Positions 1-8,051 of a stretch of DNA of 64,000 nucleotides are shown here, piece after piece. Each line of letters starts with the position of its first letter. Positions within the stretch are counted from its first letter, which is position 1. The stretch is from CATOSK01 sp963665735. Lineage in GTDB: Bacteria > Chloroflexota > Dehalococcoidia > Lucifugimonadales > UBA3495. The notes beneath the pieces are model-generated. The model saw nothing but the letters and a program-made list of their open reading frames with translations, was not told where the DNA came from and did no database searches. The stretch is from assembly GCA_963665735.1 (NCBI GenBank), contig OY762444.1:2976001-3040000 (forward strand). Direction: 5' to 3'. The position numbers and the translations under genes were made by a program.

Positions 1-305
1 TCAGGGAGGAAAGTGTTGGTCAGGTCAACCTCTTCGTCCCGGTTGAAAACCAGCACGTTCAGGTTGGCGGTGTTTTCCGCCAGGCGCAGGATGGCCGGGG
101 TGGTGCTTACGGCGTCGCCGCACCACTCAGCGTGAAACACGGCCAAGTTCAACGGCTCGCCGAGGCCGTCAAAGTAGCTTTGCACGTCGTCGGGTATCTC
201 GATGGAGCGGTAGATTTCCTCGAAGGGCAGCTTGTTCACCTTCATCTGCTTAACGTAGTCCTGGGGGGACAGTCCCTCGGCGAACTTTTCTGCGGACAGG
301 GCCAT
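1..305 (-). CDS. Thioredoxin-family protein, C-terminus cut off by the window edge
   Basis: The gene reads leftwards from an ATG at 303-305 and runs off the window after about 101 codons, so the C-terminus is missing. The visible part carries a thioredoxin-fold active-site region, WCGDAVSTTP, preceded by a strand ending LAVFHAE. This resembles the Thioredoxin_9 type, which usually has WCGDC. Here the second cysteine of the CxxC is replaced, so only one active-site cysteine is seen, and a classical disulfide-exchange role is doubtful. It is probably a cytoplasmic redox or chaperone-like protein; no signal peptide is present. It is divergent from the gene at 484-900. Confidence 0.7.
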   Translation of the reverse strand, partial: MALSAEKFAEGLSPQDYVKQMKVNKLPFEEIYRSIEIPDDVQSYFDGLGEPLNLAVFHAEWCGDAVSTTPAILRLAENTANLNVLVFNRDEEVDLTNTFLP

Positions 306-407
306 GACGGTTCACCTCCCGATGGGTTTGGGTAACGATAGTTTCGCAGTAATGGGGCGGATTGGCAAATTTCCGGGCCGACTTGTGGCCGGTGGATTTG
401 GTTGGTC

Positions 408-435
408 TTGGGACGGGCCGGAATCGTGATAAAAT
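408..435 (+). promoter_or_regulatory. Putative sigma-70 promoter for the 484-900 gene
   Basis: TTGGGA (408-413) and TAAAAT (430-435) are separated by 16 bases and lie about 50 bases upstream of the start codon. Similarity to consensus is moderate. Confidence 0.4.
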
Positions 436-483
436 GAAGTCGGTTCCAGACCTGAAAAGAAACTTTGCTAAGGGGTTTTGCAT

Positions 484-900
484 TTGGCTACCGAGCGGCC
501 TGGAAGTTACCTGAAATATGCGCTGTTCTGCCGGGACACCGAGGAAGGGCCGGGGGATGACCTGACCTTCAAGGGCGTTATTGACCTGTACGAAGTCCCC
601 ATGCCCTCGGAACCGCCCTCGGGAGACGCTCCTCTGCTGGGGGAGTTGGACGTTAACCTGGCCTTTTGCATCGCCGGGGCCACGCCGGGGGAACACACGC
701 TCCAGGTGGAAATCCGGGCGCCGGGGCTGCCCCTGGGCGCGCCGCCGTCGGAGACGGTGAACTGGGAAGAGGGGATAATGTTCCAGCGGTGGATAAAGAC
801 TTTCCGCATCCCGGTGCAGCGGGTGGGCCGCCACGTGGCGGTCATCCATCTGGACGGCCGGCCGGTGGGCGAGGCCAGTTTTATGGTGCGGTTCAAATAG
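484..900 (+). CDS. Small beta-sandwich-like protein, DUF6941-like
   Basis: A soluble protein of about 138 residues with no signal peptide or membrane segment. Alternating hydrophobic strands, a central LAFCIAGATPGEHTLQVEI stretch and a C-terminal strand ending SFMVRFK suggest an immunoglobulin-like or C2-like fold, as in the DUF6941 family of unknown function. I prefer the TTG at 484 because the purine-rich AAGGGG at 470-475 sits eight bases upstream; a TTG at 478 is an in-frame alternative. The gene stands alone, 49 bases before the tmRNA gene, which has its own promoter inside the gap. The function is not known. Confidence 0.6.
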   Translation: MATERPGSYLKYALFCRDTEEGPGDDLTFKGVIDLYEVPMPSEPPSGDAPLLGELDVNLAFCIAGATPGEHTLQVEIRAPGLPLGAPPSETVNWEEGIMFQRWIKTFRIPVQRVGRHVAVIHLDGRPVGEASFMVRFK

Positions 901-911
901 GGCCGATTGTT

Positions 912-941
912 TTGGATGGGCGGCGGTGTTTGGTGTATAAT
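912..941 (+). promoter_or_regulatory. Promoter of the tmRNA gene
   Basis: A perfect TATAAT at 936-941 is preceded by TTGGAT at 912-917 with an 18-base spacer. The predicted start lies at or just before the first base of the mature tmRNA at 950. Confidence 0.65.
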
Positions 942-949
942 AGTGGCAT

Positions 950-1303
950 GGGGACGCGTGGGTTCGACAGGAGCGTCCTGTGGCGGATTGCAAGCCGAGG
1001 CGCCATCAACCTCGTTAATCAGATGGCAACAATTAACTGGCGAACGTGAATTCGCTCTAGCCGCCTAAACGCGGCTACGTCTGCTCCCTGTTTGGCCCGG
1101 AGGCGGGGATGCGGGCGCCATAAGTCCGGGATGCAGTTGCCGCGACGCCGATAGCCGGCGGCTAAAGACTTATCGGCTGACCATCGGTTGATTTGGCCGG
1201 CGGAAGCCCCCGATGGTGAGAAATAAAGCGTCGGACAAGCTTGTAGCACATCCAGTCAGAGGGCCTTTTGGACGGGGAGTTCGACCCTCCCCCGTCTCCA
1301 CCA
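950..1303 (+). ncRNA. ssrA: Transfer-messenger RNA (tmRNA)
   Basis: The 5' end, GGGGACG followed by the conserved GGGTTCGACAGG, pairs with the 3' acceptor strand CGTCTCC just before an encoded CCA at 1301-1303. A T-arm with the loop GTTCGACC lies at about 1276-1294. This is the single-chain form of tmRNA, about 354 bases long. The tag frame closes at the TAA at 1066-1068 and reads GEREFALAA when the resume codon is the GGC at 1039. The tag I remember for Dehalococcoides, GERELVLAG, is very similar, which supports a Dehalococcoidia origin. The RNA rescues stalled ribosomes with SmpB, which is not in this window. Confidence 0.95.
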
Positions 1304-1308
1304 ATTTC

Positions 1309-1332
1309 TTTCCTGCAACACTTTGCAGGAAA
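1309..1332. terminator. Hairpin between tmRNA and the converging oxygenase gene
   Basis: TTTCCTGCAA and TTGCAGGAAA form a ten-base stem around a four-base loop. It follows the tmRNA CCA end by five bases and could end transcription from both sides. It has no strong T tract, so it is only a probable terminator. Confidence 0.45.
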
Positions 1333-1353
1333 TTCGTATAGCCTCCAGCACTT

Positions 1354-1851
1354 TCAAAAGATGATGCTCAGCGCTCCGTGCGAGGAAAGACTTTCCAGGT
1401 CCAGTACCGCTCGGCGATAAGCTATTTTCAAGTCCCCCTTCTCCCAACGCAAAGTGTAGTCTATGCTTCCAACGTAAGGAGCTTCCTCGCCACTGCGGAA
1501 CCGATAGACCAGCACGTTTGACTTGACTGAAATCTCGCCGTTAGCGCTTTCCTGAACCTGAATGTTGGAAACAAACCGGCGCGTTCGGGACCAGGGATAC
1601 TCCCGATGGGCATGGCGGCTATTCAACCGCTTCACCCGGGCCCGCAAACGGAAGATGTCGTCGTCTATGAAAACCAGGTCGCGTTCGGGGTCTCCCTCGG
1701 GCAGGTCGGTGGTGGGAACCACATAACGGGCATCTTCGGTAAAGAGTTCGCTCCAGTCGTCCAGACGCCACTCGTCAAGAATGGTGGCTTCCCTGAACAG
1801 GAAGTCCTCAACCTGTTGGCGCAATGTGGGGTTGCTGGCGTGTGCCATCAT
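1354..1851 (-). CDS. Aromatic-ring-hydroxylating dioxygenase, beta subunit
   Basis: A protein of 165 residues, the usual size for ring-hydroxylating dioxygenase small subunits (SnoaL/NTF2-like fold). Typical features are an N-terminal helix with FLFREATILDEWRLDDW, then the strand region DARYVVPTTD and the C-terminal IAYRRAVLDLE. Small subunits are structural and support the alpha-subunit hexamer. The gene starts 20 bases after the alpha-subunit stop codon, so the two are co-transcribed leftwards. No ferredoxin or reductase gene is adjacent, so electron-transfer partners must lie elsewhere. The start is one of two adjacent ATG codons (1851 or 1848). Confidence 0.88.
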   Translation of the reverse strand: MMAHASNPTLRQQVEDFLFREATILDEWRLDDWSELFTEDARYVVPTTDLPEGDPERDLVFIDDDIFRLRARVKRLNSRHAHREYPWSRTRRFVSNIQVQESANGEISVKSNVLVYRFRSGEEAPYVGSIDYTLRWEKGDLKIAYRRAVLDLESLSSHGALSIIF

Positions 1852-1871
1852 TCACCTGTCCCAGTTCGGGT

Positions 1872-3200
1872 TCATCTGCCCATGCCCGGGATAGTTGTAG
1901 ATTCGCTCTCCGTGGTGTCCCTATCTTGCACGTTGGTCTTGCTGAAGCCTTGCATATTGGCGTGCCATTGACGCCAGAAGCCCCGCATCTGCAATTCATC
2001 CGTCCCCTCGGGAACGGTCCTGAGCATTCCCCTGGAGATGTCGGACCACTCGGTTTCGGTAGCCCGGAAGCCGGATTGGCAGGATTCCAAAGCCTCTACA
2101 TCATCGGGAGTTGCAAATCCTCCCGGCCCAAGGAAAGTCAGATATGAGTCCAACCGAATGGACTGCATTCTCTGGGACTCTTCTCTTGGGACCAGGTGCC
2201 AGGCAGTGATTTCCATTTGCTGGGCATCCAGCGGCTCGATATACCTAACCGTGGTGACCATGATGTCGTTGATTATCAGGTTGGGATAGATGAGCAGGTT
2301 CCGGTAGGTATCGGCAATCTGGCAGGCACGGCTTTCCCCGTATGTCTCCACCAACTGCTGGCGGGTTTCCGCTACCTCTCCCCTGGTATCCTCTCCGAAT
2401 AGGGGATGCCAATGGGCGATGGGGCGCCCGTTGCGGGCTGCGGCCTCCACCACGCAGTGCCCGTTGCCCAGGGATTTCGCGGTGGCGGGTACGCGACCGT
2501 GCATGGTCTGGCCGCTTTCGTCCGTTCCCAGGCTGGCCATGTAGTCGAGATAAGTCCGATGGGTTGGGACAATGTGGTATCCATCAAGGCTGCTCTCAAC
2601 CATGAGTTTCCAGTTGGCTTTCACCGTGTATTTGTTGGAACCCGGGATTACCCTCATCCCCGAGCGTGACTGGTCCAGTACCAGGTCGAGGTAGTCTCTG
2701 GCTCCTGCCAGATAGGTAATCAGGTCGTCAGCCAGGGGATTGAAGCTCACAAAGTAGAAACCCCGGTAGTTGTCCACCCTGGGCGGTTGTCTGAGGCCCA
2801 ACTCTTTCCGGTCGAAGGCCGGCCCGTAAGCATCCTCGCCGGGGACCCCGATAAGTTCTCCATAGGTATTGAATGTCCAGGCGTGAAAGAAGCACTGAAA
2901 AGACAGAGCGTTCCCGGTGTCCTTGCGGCAGACCAACGCGCCGCGATGGGTACAGGAATTGAGAAAGACCCTTACTTGACCGTCCCGGCTGCGTACCAGG
3001 AAAACCGGGCGACCGGCTACCGTGCGGCGCCGGTAATCGCCGGGGTTTTCGACCTCCGAATCGTGCCCAATATACATCCAGCACTTTTCCAGGATCCGCG
3101 CTTGTTCCAGGTGGAACAAATCTGCGGAGGTCATGGAGGAACGGTGAACCCTGAAAACGCCTCTATCCCGATCATCTTCCACCAAGTGTTCAATTTCCAT
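1872..3200 (-). CDS. Rieske non-heme iron oxygenase, alpha subunit
   Basis: A 442-residue catalytic subunit. The Rieske [2Fe-2S] ligands are CTHRG (Cys83, His85) and CFFHAW (Cys103, His106). The mononuclear iron site is DGYHIVPTH (His209, His214), with the electron-bridging Asp206 in front and a probable aspartate ligand near residue 366-367. It should hydroxylate an aromatic or related substrate at the expense of NAD(P)H. The substrate cannot be read from the sequence. GGAG precedes the ATG. The beta subunit follows directly, and two MarR-family regulators lie upstream on the same strand, which fits regulation by an aromatic compound. Confidence 0.92.
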   Translation of the reverse strand: MEIEHLVEDDRDRGVFRVHRSSMTSADLFHLEQARILEKCWMYIGHDSEVENPGDYRRRTVAGRPVFLVRSRDGQVRVFLNSCTHRGALVCRKDTGNALSFQCFFHAWTFNTYGELIGVPGEDAYGPAFDRKELGLRQPPRVDNYRGFYFVSFNPLADDLITYLAGARDYLDLVLDQSRSGMRVIPGSNKYTVKANWKLMVESSLDGYHIVPTHRTYLDYMASLGTDESGQTMHGRVPATAKSLGNGHCVVEAAARNGRPIAHWHPLFGEDTRGEVAETRQQLVETYGESRACQIADTYRNLLIYPNLIINDIMVTTVRYIEPLDAQQMEITAWHLVPREESQRMQSIRLDSYLTFLGPGGFATPDDVEALESCQSGFRATETEWSDISRGMLRTVPEGTDELQMRGFWRQWHANMQGFSKTNVQDRDTTESESTTIPGMGR

Positions 3201-3356
3201 GGAACTCCTGTTGTATCATAGGGATTCCGCAAGCTGACGCCAGCTTGAAGCGCCTCTCAAATATGTCAACAAGCGTGGGAATTTTGGAGAAGTATAGGCG
3301 TTCCTGACCAAGTCCGCCAGAGATGGGGTTTTAGTTCCGGCGCAAAGAATGGCGGG

Positions 3357-3815
3357 TCAGGTCTGGAGTTCTTCCAGGTTGCCGCAGACGCGCCGGGCGT
3401 AAGAGATGAGGGCGGCTAATTCCTCGTCGTTAAGGCCGGCGCCAATCCGGGTTTCCCGTTCCACTACAACGGCTACCAGTTGGGTGAGGAGCTCACGGCC
3501 GGCGTCGGTCAAGACCAGGTTGATGACCCGGCGGTCGTACATACCGGGCACCCGGTCGAGGAGGCCGCGTTCAAACAGGATGTCCACCTGGCGGCTGATA
3601 GCCGAAGGGCCAACGGGCAGCAGGCGGGCAATGGCGGTCAGGGTGGTGGACTGGTTGCGGCAGGCGTGGAGAATCCCGAACTGGAGGGGATTGATGTTGA
3701 AGGGTTGGAAATAACTCCTAACGTCGCGCAGGGTCATTTCCCCGACTTGGACCAGCCAGAATGCCAGGCCCGAAGGTTCTTGCTCAAACGTATTCTCACT
3801 CACTTGCTCAACCAC
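3357..3815 (-). CDS. MarR-family transcriptional regulator (copy nearer the oxygenase)
   Basis: A 152-residue winged-helix regulator. The recognition-helix region reads SAISRQVDILFERGLLDR and the wing carries the family signature YDRRVINLVLTDAGREL. MarR proteins are usually dimeric repressors released by phenolic or other small ligands. The gene lies 156 bases upstream of the Rieske alpha gene in the same direction, so control of that operon is plausible but not shown. It is a distant paralogue of the next upstream gene (3899-4381), and both begin with a similar acidic N-terminal helix. Confidence 0.88.
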   Translation of the reverse strand: MVEQVSENTFEQEPSGLAFWLVQVGEMTLRDVRSYFQPFNINPLQFGILHACRNQSTTLTAIARLLPVGPSAISRQVDILFERGLLDRVPGMYDRRVINLVLTDAGRELLTQLVAVVVERETRIGAGLNDEELAALISYARRVCGNLEELQT

Positions 3816-3898
3816 AGCTCCCCCAAGGAATGATAGGATACGCGCCCGCTTGGCCGAAGCGGGTCACGGGCAGGCTGACGGGTCGAACCGGCGGCGGG

Positions 3899-4381
3899 TT
3901 AAGGAAGGGCGGCTTTGGCCGCTTCCTCCGCCGCGTAGTTGGCGATTATCTTTTGACTGGTGGCAAAGAATCCATTTATTTCCTTACTAGTGACGCCGGC
4001 CACCAGGACCGCGTTACGGTCTTCCACCCGGTGGATAAGGTCTTCGGTGACATCAATCCCTTCTTCGGTAAGTTCCAGCCGGACCACGCGCCGGTCTTCG
4101 CGGGAGCGACTGCGGCCCATTAAGCCCTTGTTGACCAGCATATCAACGGTGCGGCTGATGCGAGAGGCGTCCACCGGCAGCATAACGGTCAAGTCGCGGG
4201 CGGTGGTTCCGCCGGTCTCGCGGCACATACGAAGCATGGCGAACTCCAGGCTGGAAATGCCGAAGGGTTCCACTTCTTCCTCAATGACCTTGGCGACCGC
4301 ATTGACCACGGCGGAGACGCAATATCCCAAATCGTTGGGCAAGAACTGCTGCATCACATGGTTTGTCGGCTCATCGGCCAT
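3899..4381 (-). CDS. MarR-family transcriptional regulator (second copy)
   Basis: A 160-residue winged-helix protein. The DNA-binding helix reads SRISRTVDMLVNKGLMGR and the wing REDRRVVRLELTEEGID. It is the first gene of a leftward group that may include the 3357-3815 regulator (gap 83 bases) and the oxygenase. A strong promoter (TTGACA-17-TATATT, 4423-4451) lies upstream. AT-rich near-palindromic sequence with AATT at both ends overlaps the -10 region and could be an autoregulatory operator. The ligand and targets are unknown. Confidence 0.88.
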   Translation of the reverse strand: MADEPTNHVMQQFLPNDLGYCVSAVVNAVAKVIEEEVEPFGISSLEFAMLRMCRETGGTTARDLTVMLPVDASRISRTVDMLVNKGLMGRSRSREDRRVVRLELTEEGIDVTEDLIHRVEDRNAVLVAGVTSKEINGFFATSQKIIANYAAEEAAKAALP

Positions 4382-4422
4382 TGCTCACCCCTGGCCTCTG
4401 GGTATATATGCGTCTAATTTCA

Positions 4423-4451
4423 AATATAATTCATGGAAAGCGTATTGTCAA
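4423..4451 (-). promoter_or_regulatory. Promoter of the upstream MarR gene
   Basis: On the minus strand TTGACA (4451-4446), a 17-base spacer and TATATT (4428-4423) lie about 40 bases before the start codon. The -10 region is inside an AT-rich imperfect inverted repeat. Confidence 0.65.
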
Positions 4452-4631
4452 CACTTGTCAACTGTTGCCGCAACAATTTGTCAGAAGTGAATAACTACGT
4501 CGGTCAGGGGCGTAATGAAAACAATCCCCCTCTACGAAGGAGGAGCATTGGGGAGTCTAGCTTGGGAAAGGTTTCCACGTAGGGGCTGCCGCCAAGGGGA
4601 GGAAACCGGGCAGTTGAGGGAAGGCCGGGGT

Positions 4632-5216
4632 CTAACTGCCGCCTGGGGAGACCTGGCCCTGGAATTGGGACGCCGGGCCGTTGGGGGCTGATTCGCCGAC
4701 GCGCTCAAAGATTAACTGACAGATGGGCAGTTCGTTAGGGCGCAGCGTCAGGGGCCAAGGGCCTATGTTGAGCATTTCCAACGCTATTTTCCCGCTCCAG
4801 CCAACATGAATAGTAGGGGCGGTGACGTGGACCATAAGGCCGATGCGGGCCAAGGTGCTGCGGCCCTCAACACGGGCGGCGATTCTTGATTCCCGGGGCA
4901 ATCCCACTTGCTCCCGGGTTACACCCAAAACGAACCCCCACGGTTGCAGGACGAAACAACCCTCGGCGTCGGTTGGCGCGGGAATCAGGTACTGGGAACT
5001 CAAAGCCTGGAAATGGACTAGCTTGGAAGGGTCCAGGTTATTGCTCAACCCCATGTCAGTAATCCGGTCAATGCCCTCCGTGTCCCAGACCTGGAACGGC
5101 TCTCCCAGGAAAAGGTCCAGGGCCGACGATGAATACTGCGGCCTTTGCGGCAGAGGGTCAATTAACAACTCGCCGTTTTCGATGGCGAGCCTTATTTCAT
5201 GGTCGCTGAGAATCAC
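4632..5216 (-). CDS. dcd: dCTP deaminase
   Basis: A 194-residue trimeric deaminase that converts dCTP to dUTP in pyrimidine deoxynucleotide synthesis. The core signature is present: GRSTLARIG around residues 118-126, then HVGWSGKIALEM, where Glu147 matches the catalytic glutamate of the family. The C-terminus is typical, with QLIFERV followed by a flexible Gly/Ser tail. The start is a GTG at 5216 that overlaps the stop codon of the upstream 98-residue gene (GTGA), so the two are translationally coupled. Some family members are bifunctional deaminase/dUTPases; this one cannot be sorted from sequence alone. Confidence 0.92.
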   Translation of the reverse strand: MILSDHEIRLAIENGELLIDPLPQRPQYSSSALDLFLGEPFQVWDTEGIDRITDMGLSNNLDPSKLVHFQALSSQYLIPAPTDAEGCFVLQPWGFVLGVTREQVGLPRESRIAARVEGRSTLARIGLMVHVTAPTIHVGWSGKIALEMLNIGPWPLTLRPNELPICQLIFERVGESAPNGPASQFQGQVSPGGS

Positions 5217-5509
5217 GGGTCAGGGTACTTAATTTGAGCGGGGTCCACGAGAAAAGAAGACGGCCCATTCAACGACCCGTGGGGGAAGTAAACCCACACG
5301 CCGTCCTCCCGTTCCCGGCGTGGGTCAACGCAAACCCGGACTTTGGCCTCCATTTTTTCCTCGTCCACGTCAATGAAGTTTTTCCATTTTTGTACCCAGG
5401 CGTACAGGGGTTCCTTCCGTCCCACGTCCAGTTCAACCCCGTACTCCAGCCCTGGGAAAACGCCGAAACCGTTGGGATTTATTTTGCACTTGATGTAACC
5501 GTCCGGCAT
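5213..5509 (-). CDS. Conserved-looking hypothetical protein coupled to dcd
   Basis: A soluble protein of 98 residues that I do not recognise. It has many aromatic and charged residues (YAWVQKWKNFIDVDEEKMEAKV) and no cysteine cluster, signal peptide or membrane segment beyond an ordinary hydrophobic start. It is the first gene of a two-gene unit and its TGA stop overlaps the GTG start of dcd by four bases. That overlap is the best evidence that it is a real gene and suggests a role connected to nucleotide metabolism, which remains unproven. Confidence 0.65.
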   Translation of the reverse strand: MPDGYIKCKINPNGFGVFPGLEYGVELDVGRKEPLYAWVQKWKNFIDVDEEKMEAKVRVCVDPRREREDGVWVYFPHGSLNGPSSFLVDPAQIKYPDP

Positions 5510-5670
5510 AAGAATGTTGTCCTCCGTTTGATTTAAGGGGCACCTTACCGATGCAATTTCGTCACGTCAACGGCCGGCTGTCAGTGATGCGGGGGAAATG
5601 CCGGAAACGAATCGGGGGCCGGTTTGAGGCCGGCCCCTCTTACGCCAAGCGGCAACGGAAGTCCGCCGGG

Positions 5671-6750
5671 TTATGTCAGGTCGGCTACCAGGGGGGAAAC
5701 GTCTTCCATGAGGCGGCGCATGGAGTTCTGCACCAGGGAATGGTCGTCGGGGTCGTGGGTAATCATCAGCAGGTGGCCGAAGCCGCCGATGTCCTCGTAC
5801 TGGGCGCGGATTTTGTCGGCGCATTCCTGGGGGTCGCCAACAATCCAGACGTTTTCTATCATGTAGTCCACGGTCACGGCCTCGTCGGCCATGTTGGGGT
5901 CAACCTTGACGTAGGCCAGGTTGCCGCCGGCCTTGCGGTTCTTCCACTGGTGTTGGTCAAAGGGCCGGCCGAGGACGATGCGGGCCTCTTCCCGGGCCTT
6001 TTCCGGGGTTTCCCCGACATACACTTCCCGGCCCAAGCGGAACTGGCTGCGGTCGGCGGCAAGGCCGGTACTGGCGGCGCCGTCTTCCACCGTCTCCCAA
6101 AGCTCCTTGGCGTGCTGGGACATGAGGTTGGTCATGGGAATCCAGCCCCGTTCCCCGGCCATGCGGATGGAGTCGGAGCCGGGAGTTGACGCGGCGACGC
6201 CGATGGGCGGGTGGGGGAGTTGATATGGCTTGTAGTGCAGCCGCCGTTCCAGTTCCGGGTCGGTTTCGGGGGCGTGAACCTGGTAGTACTTGCCCTCGTA
6301 GCCGAAATGACCGTCCTCGGCGCCCCACAGACCCAGGATGACTTCCAGGGCTTCCTTGCCCTGCTCCCTTACGTCGTTCATGGAATTGTATTCGACGCCG
6401 TAGAGGTGCAGGTCGGTGGGCAGAGAGCGGACGCCGATGCCCCAGTAGAACCGGCCGCGGGCCATGTGGTCGAGCATGGCGATGCGGTGGGCGGTGTCCA
6501 CGGGATGATGCAGGGGGAGCATGGTGACGCCGGTGGCGAAAACGATGTTCTCGGTAAGGGCCAGGGCCTTGGCGATGAGCAGTTCCGGCACCGGGGCGTT
6601 TTCCCACATCTCGGTGATATGCTCGCCGACCCAAGCCTCATGGTAGCCCAGCTTGTCGGCCAGCACCAGCAGGTCAATGTCGCGGTCGTAAGAGTCGGCA
6701 TAGCCCCGGTGGGGGGGATGCAGCGGCATCATAAACAGTCCGAATTCCAT
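5671..6750 (-). CDS. LLM-class flavin-dependent monooxygenase (luciferase-like)
   Basis: A 359-residue TIM-barrel protein of the bacterial-luciferase superfamily. The N-terminal strand MEFGLFMMPLHPP, the EAWVGEHI strand-2 motif, the TGVTMLPLHHPV and GRFYWGIGVRS regions, and the C-terminal VWIVGDPQECADKI are all family features. Such enzymes use FMNH2 or F420 to oxygenate or oxidise small organic substrates. It resembles the LimB/limonene-monooxygenase-like branch more than the F420 enzyme at 38457-39326. A good Shine-Dalgarno (GAGGAG) and a promoter (6801-6829) precede it, and it is probably monocistronic. A GC-rich hairpin at 5614-5637 follows the stop codon. Confidence 0.9.
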   Translation of the reverse strand: MEFGLFMMPLHPPHRGYADSYDRDIDLLVLADKLGYHEAWVGEHITEMWENAPVPELLIAKALALTENIVFATGVTMLPLHHPVDTAHRIAMLDHMARGRFYWGIGVRSLPTDLHLYGVEYNSMNDVREQGKEALEVILGLWGAEDGHFGYEGKYYQVHAPETDPELERRLHYKPYQLPHPPIGVAASTPGSDSIRMAGERGWIPMTNLMSQHAKELWETVEDGAASTGLAADRSQFRLGREVYVGETPEKAREEARIVLGRPFDQHQWKNRKAGGNLAYVKVDPNMADEAVTVDYMIENVWIVGDPQECADKIRAQYEDIGGFGHLLMITHDPDDHSLVQNSMRRLMEDVSPLVADLT

Positions 6751-6800
6751 AAGAATCTCCTCACGAAAAAGCCGCTTCCGGCATGGTTGACTTGGGGCCG

Positions 6801-6829
6801 ATGGTAAAGTAGCGGCCCAAGAGTGTCAA
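6801..6829 (-). promoter_or_regulatory. Promoter of the LLM monooxygenase gene
   Basis: On the minus strand TTGACA (6829-6824), a 17-base spacer and TACCAT (6806-6801) lie about 50 bases upstream of the ATG at 6750. Confidence 0.6.
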
Positions 6830-6835
6830 GGTTGG

Positions 6836-7114
6836 CTAGACCAGAGGGTCCAGCAGGTAGGCGGCGGCCAGGGCCAGCAGGAACCATTCTACGGTGTGGG
6901 TGAGGATTCGCAGCAGGGTTACTTTGCGAAAGCCGAATTCCCGCAGTTCCTTGATAACGGCGGCTGAACCCACCAGCCCCAAGCCCACGGCCAGGTTGAA
7001 GGGCGATATGGGACTGGGATTGTCCAGAGGCACTATGCCTACCATCCACAGGGTCACGAAGACGACAATCCCCCAAGCGCAAATAACCAGCAGAGCATTG
7101 CCTTTTATGGACAT
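6836..7114 (-). CDS. Small integral membrane protein, unknown function
   Basis: A 92-residue protein with about three hydrophobic segments: ALLVICAWGIVVFVTLWMV near the N-terminus, FNLAVGLGLVGSAAVI in the middle and WFLLALAAAYLL at the C-terminus. The short loop KELREFGFRKVT is basic and should be cytoplasmic. I do not recognise a family. It lies between the LLM gene, which has its own promoter, and the hydratase-like gene, 32 bases downstream of the latter's stop codon, so it is probably co-transcribed with the hydratase. Confidence 0.6.
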   Translation of the reverse strand: MSIKGNALLVICAWGIVVFVTLWMVGIVPLDNPSPISPFNLAVGLGLVGSAAVIKELREFGFRKVTLLRILTHTVEWFLLALAAAYLLDPLV

Positions 7115-7146
7115 GAACGGTTTGCCCTCCGGCCAGCCGGCCCCGC

Positions 7147-7944
7147 CTACGTGACGCTTAACTCCGCATTCCCCAAACCCTCTACCAGGACGCGGGAAGT
7201 GTCTCCGGCGTTCAGGGGTTTGGGCGGGACGATGCTGCCGGTGATGACGACGAATCCGGCGGGGATGGTTACGCCCCGTTGGGACAGCCGGTTGGCCAGC
7301 CAGACCAGCGGTTCCAAGGGGTGGCCCATGATGTCGGAGCCAAGGCCCTCGCCCACCACTTCGCCGTTGATTTCCAGGATGCCGCGGGCCGATACCAGGT
7401 CAATCCCCCGCCAGTCGGCAACGGCCGGCCCCAACACCACGCCGGCGTTGGATATGTTGGTGGATATGGCCGTCAAGGCCCGGGCCATCCCTTGGAGGTC
7501 GGGCGTCCTCATGTCCACCACTTCGAAGGCCGGCATGATTGCGCCGACGGCCTGGGCCACCTTGTCCCTGGTGTAAGGCGCGCCTTCCGGCGGCAAGTCG
7601 GCACCCAACTCAACGCCGATTTCACACTCCACCCCCAGCCGGACGTAGGTGGAACTGTCCAGCGTTGCGGGAGAGCGCAGGACGGTGTTTTTGAGCAGCC
7701 CGCCGGCGCAAGGCTCGGTCAGGTTGGCCCGTTCCTGCATGGTGGGCGTGGTGTAGGCCAGCTTGTAACCGGCCAGCGGCCCCCAATCGGCGGACAACAG
7801 ACGCAGCAACTCGTCCTGTACGGAGTAGGCGTCTTCAATGGTTTGGGGAGCCAGATTTTCCGGCAAGGGCTGGAAGGTCTGCCGGGCGCGGTGGGCGTCG
7901 TAGAGCAACCGGGCCGCGTCCCTGGCATTATCGGCGGTGGACAT
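7147..7944 (-). CDS. 2-keto-4-pentenoate hydratase-like (fumarylacetoacetase superfamily)
   Basis: A 265-residue protein of the MhpD/DmpE type. Typical stretches are the N-terminal QTIEDAYSVQDELLRLL, GYKLAYTTPTMQE, VECEIGVELG with acidic metal ligands, and the C-terminal HPLEPLVWLANRLSQRG and IVPPKPLNAGDTSRV. Members hydrate 2-hydroxypenta-2,4-dienoate or decarboxylate 4-oxalocrotonate in meta-cleavage pathways. The Rieske oxygenase at 1354-3200 could feed such a pathway, but the two are 4 kb apart with unrelated genes between, so that link is only a suggestion. GAGGAG precedes the ATG. Confidence 0.85.
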   Translation of the reverse strand: MSTADNARDAARLLYDAHRARQTFQPLPENLAPQTIEDAYSVQDELLRLLSADWGPLAGYKLAYTTPTMQERANLTEPCAGGLLKNTVLRSPATLDSSTYVRLGVECEIGVELGADLPPEGAPYTRDKVAQAVGAIMPAFEVVDMRTPDLQGMARALTAISTNISNAGVVLGPAVADWRGIDLVSARGILEINGEVVGEGLGSDIMGHPLEPLVWLANRLSQRGVTIPAGFVVITGSIVPPKPLNAGDTSRVLVEGLGNAELSVT

Positions 7945-7981
7945 ACTCTCTCCTCAATGCGATAAACAATGAAGGTTGGGG

Positions 7982-8025
7982 AAAAGCAAAGGCCGGGGTG
8001 CGGCGTCTATCAGCGTTCCCCGGCC
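7982..8025 (-). terminator. Rho-independent terminator after the CDGSH gene
   Basis: GGCCGGGG (7991-7998) pairs with CCCCGGCC (8018-8025). On the minus strand it is followed by a T-rich stretch (7990-7982), 27 bases after the stop codon of the CDGSH gene. It separates this gene from the downstream hydratase gene. Confidence 0.6.
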
Positions 8026-8051
8026 AAGGTTTCCCTTGAAGATGCGAGGGG

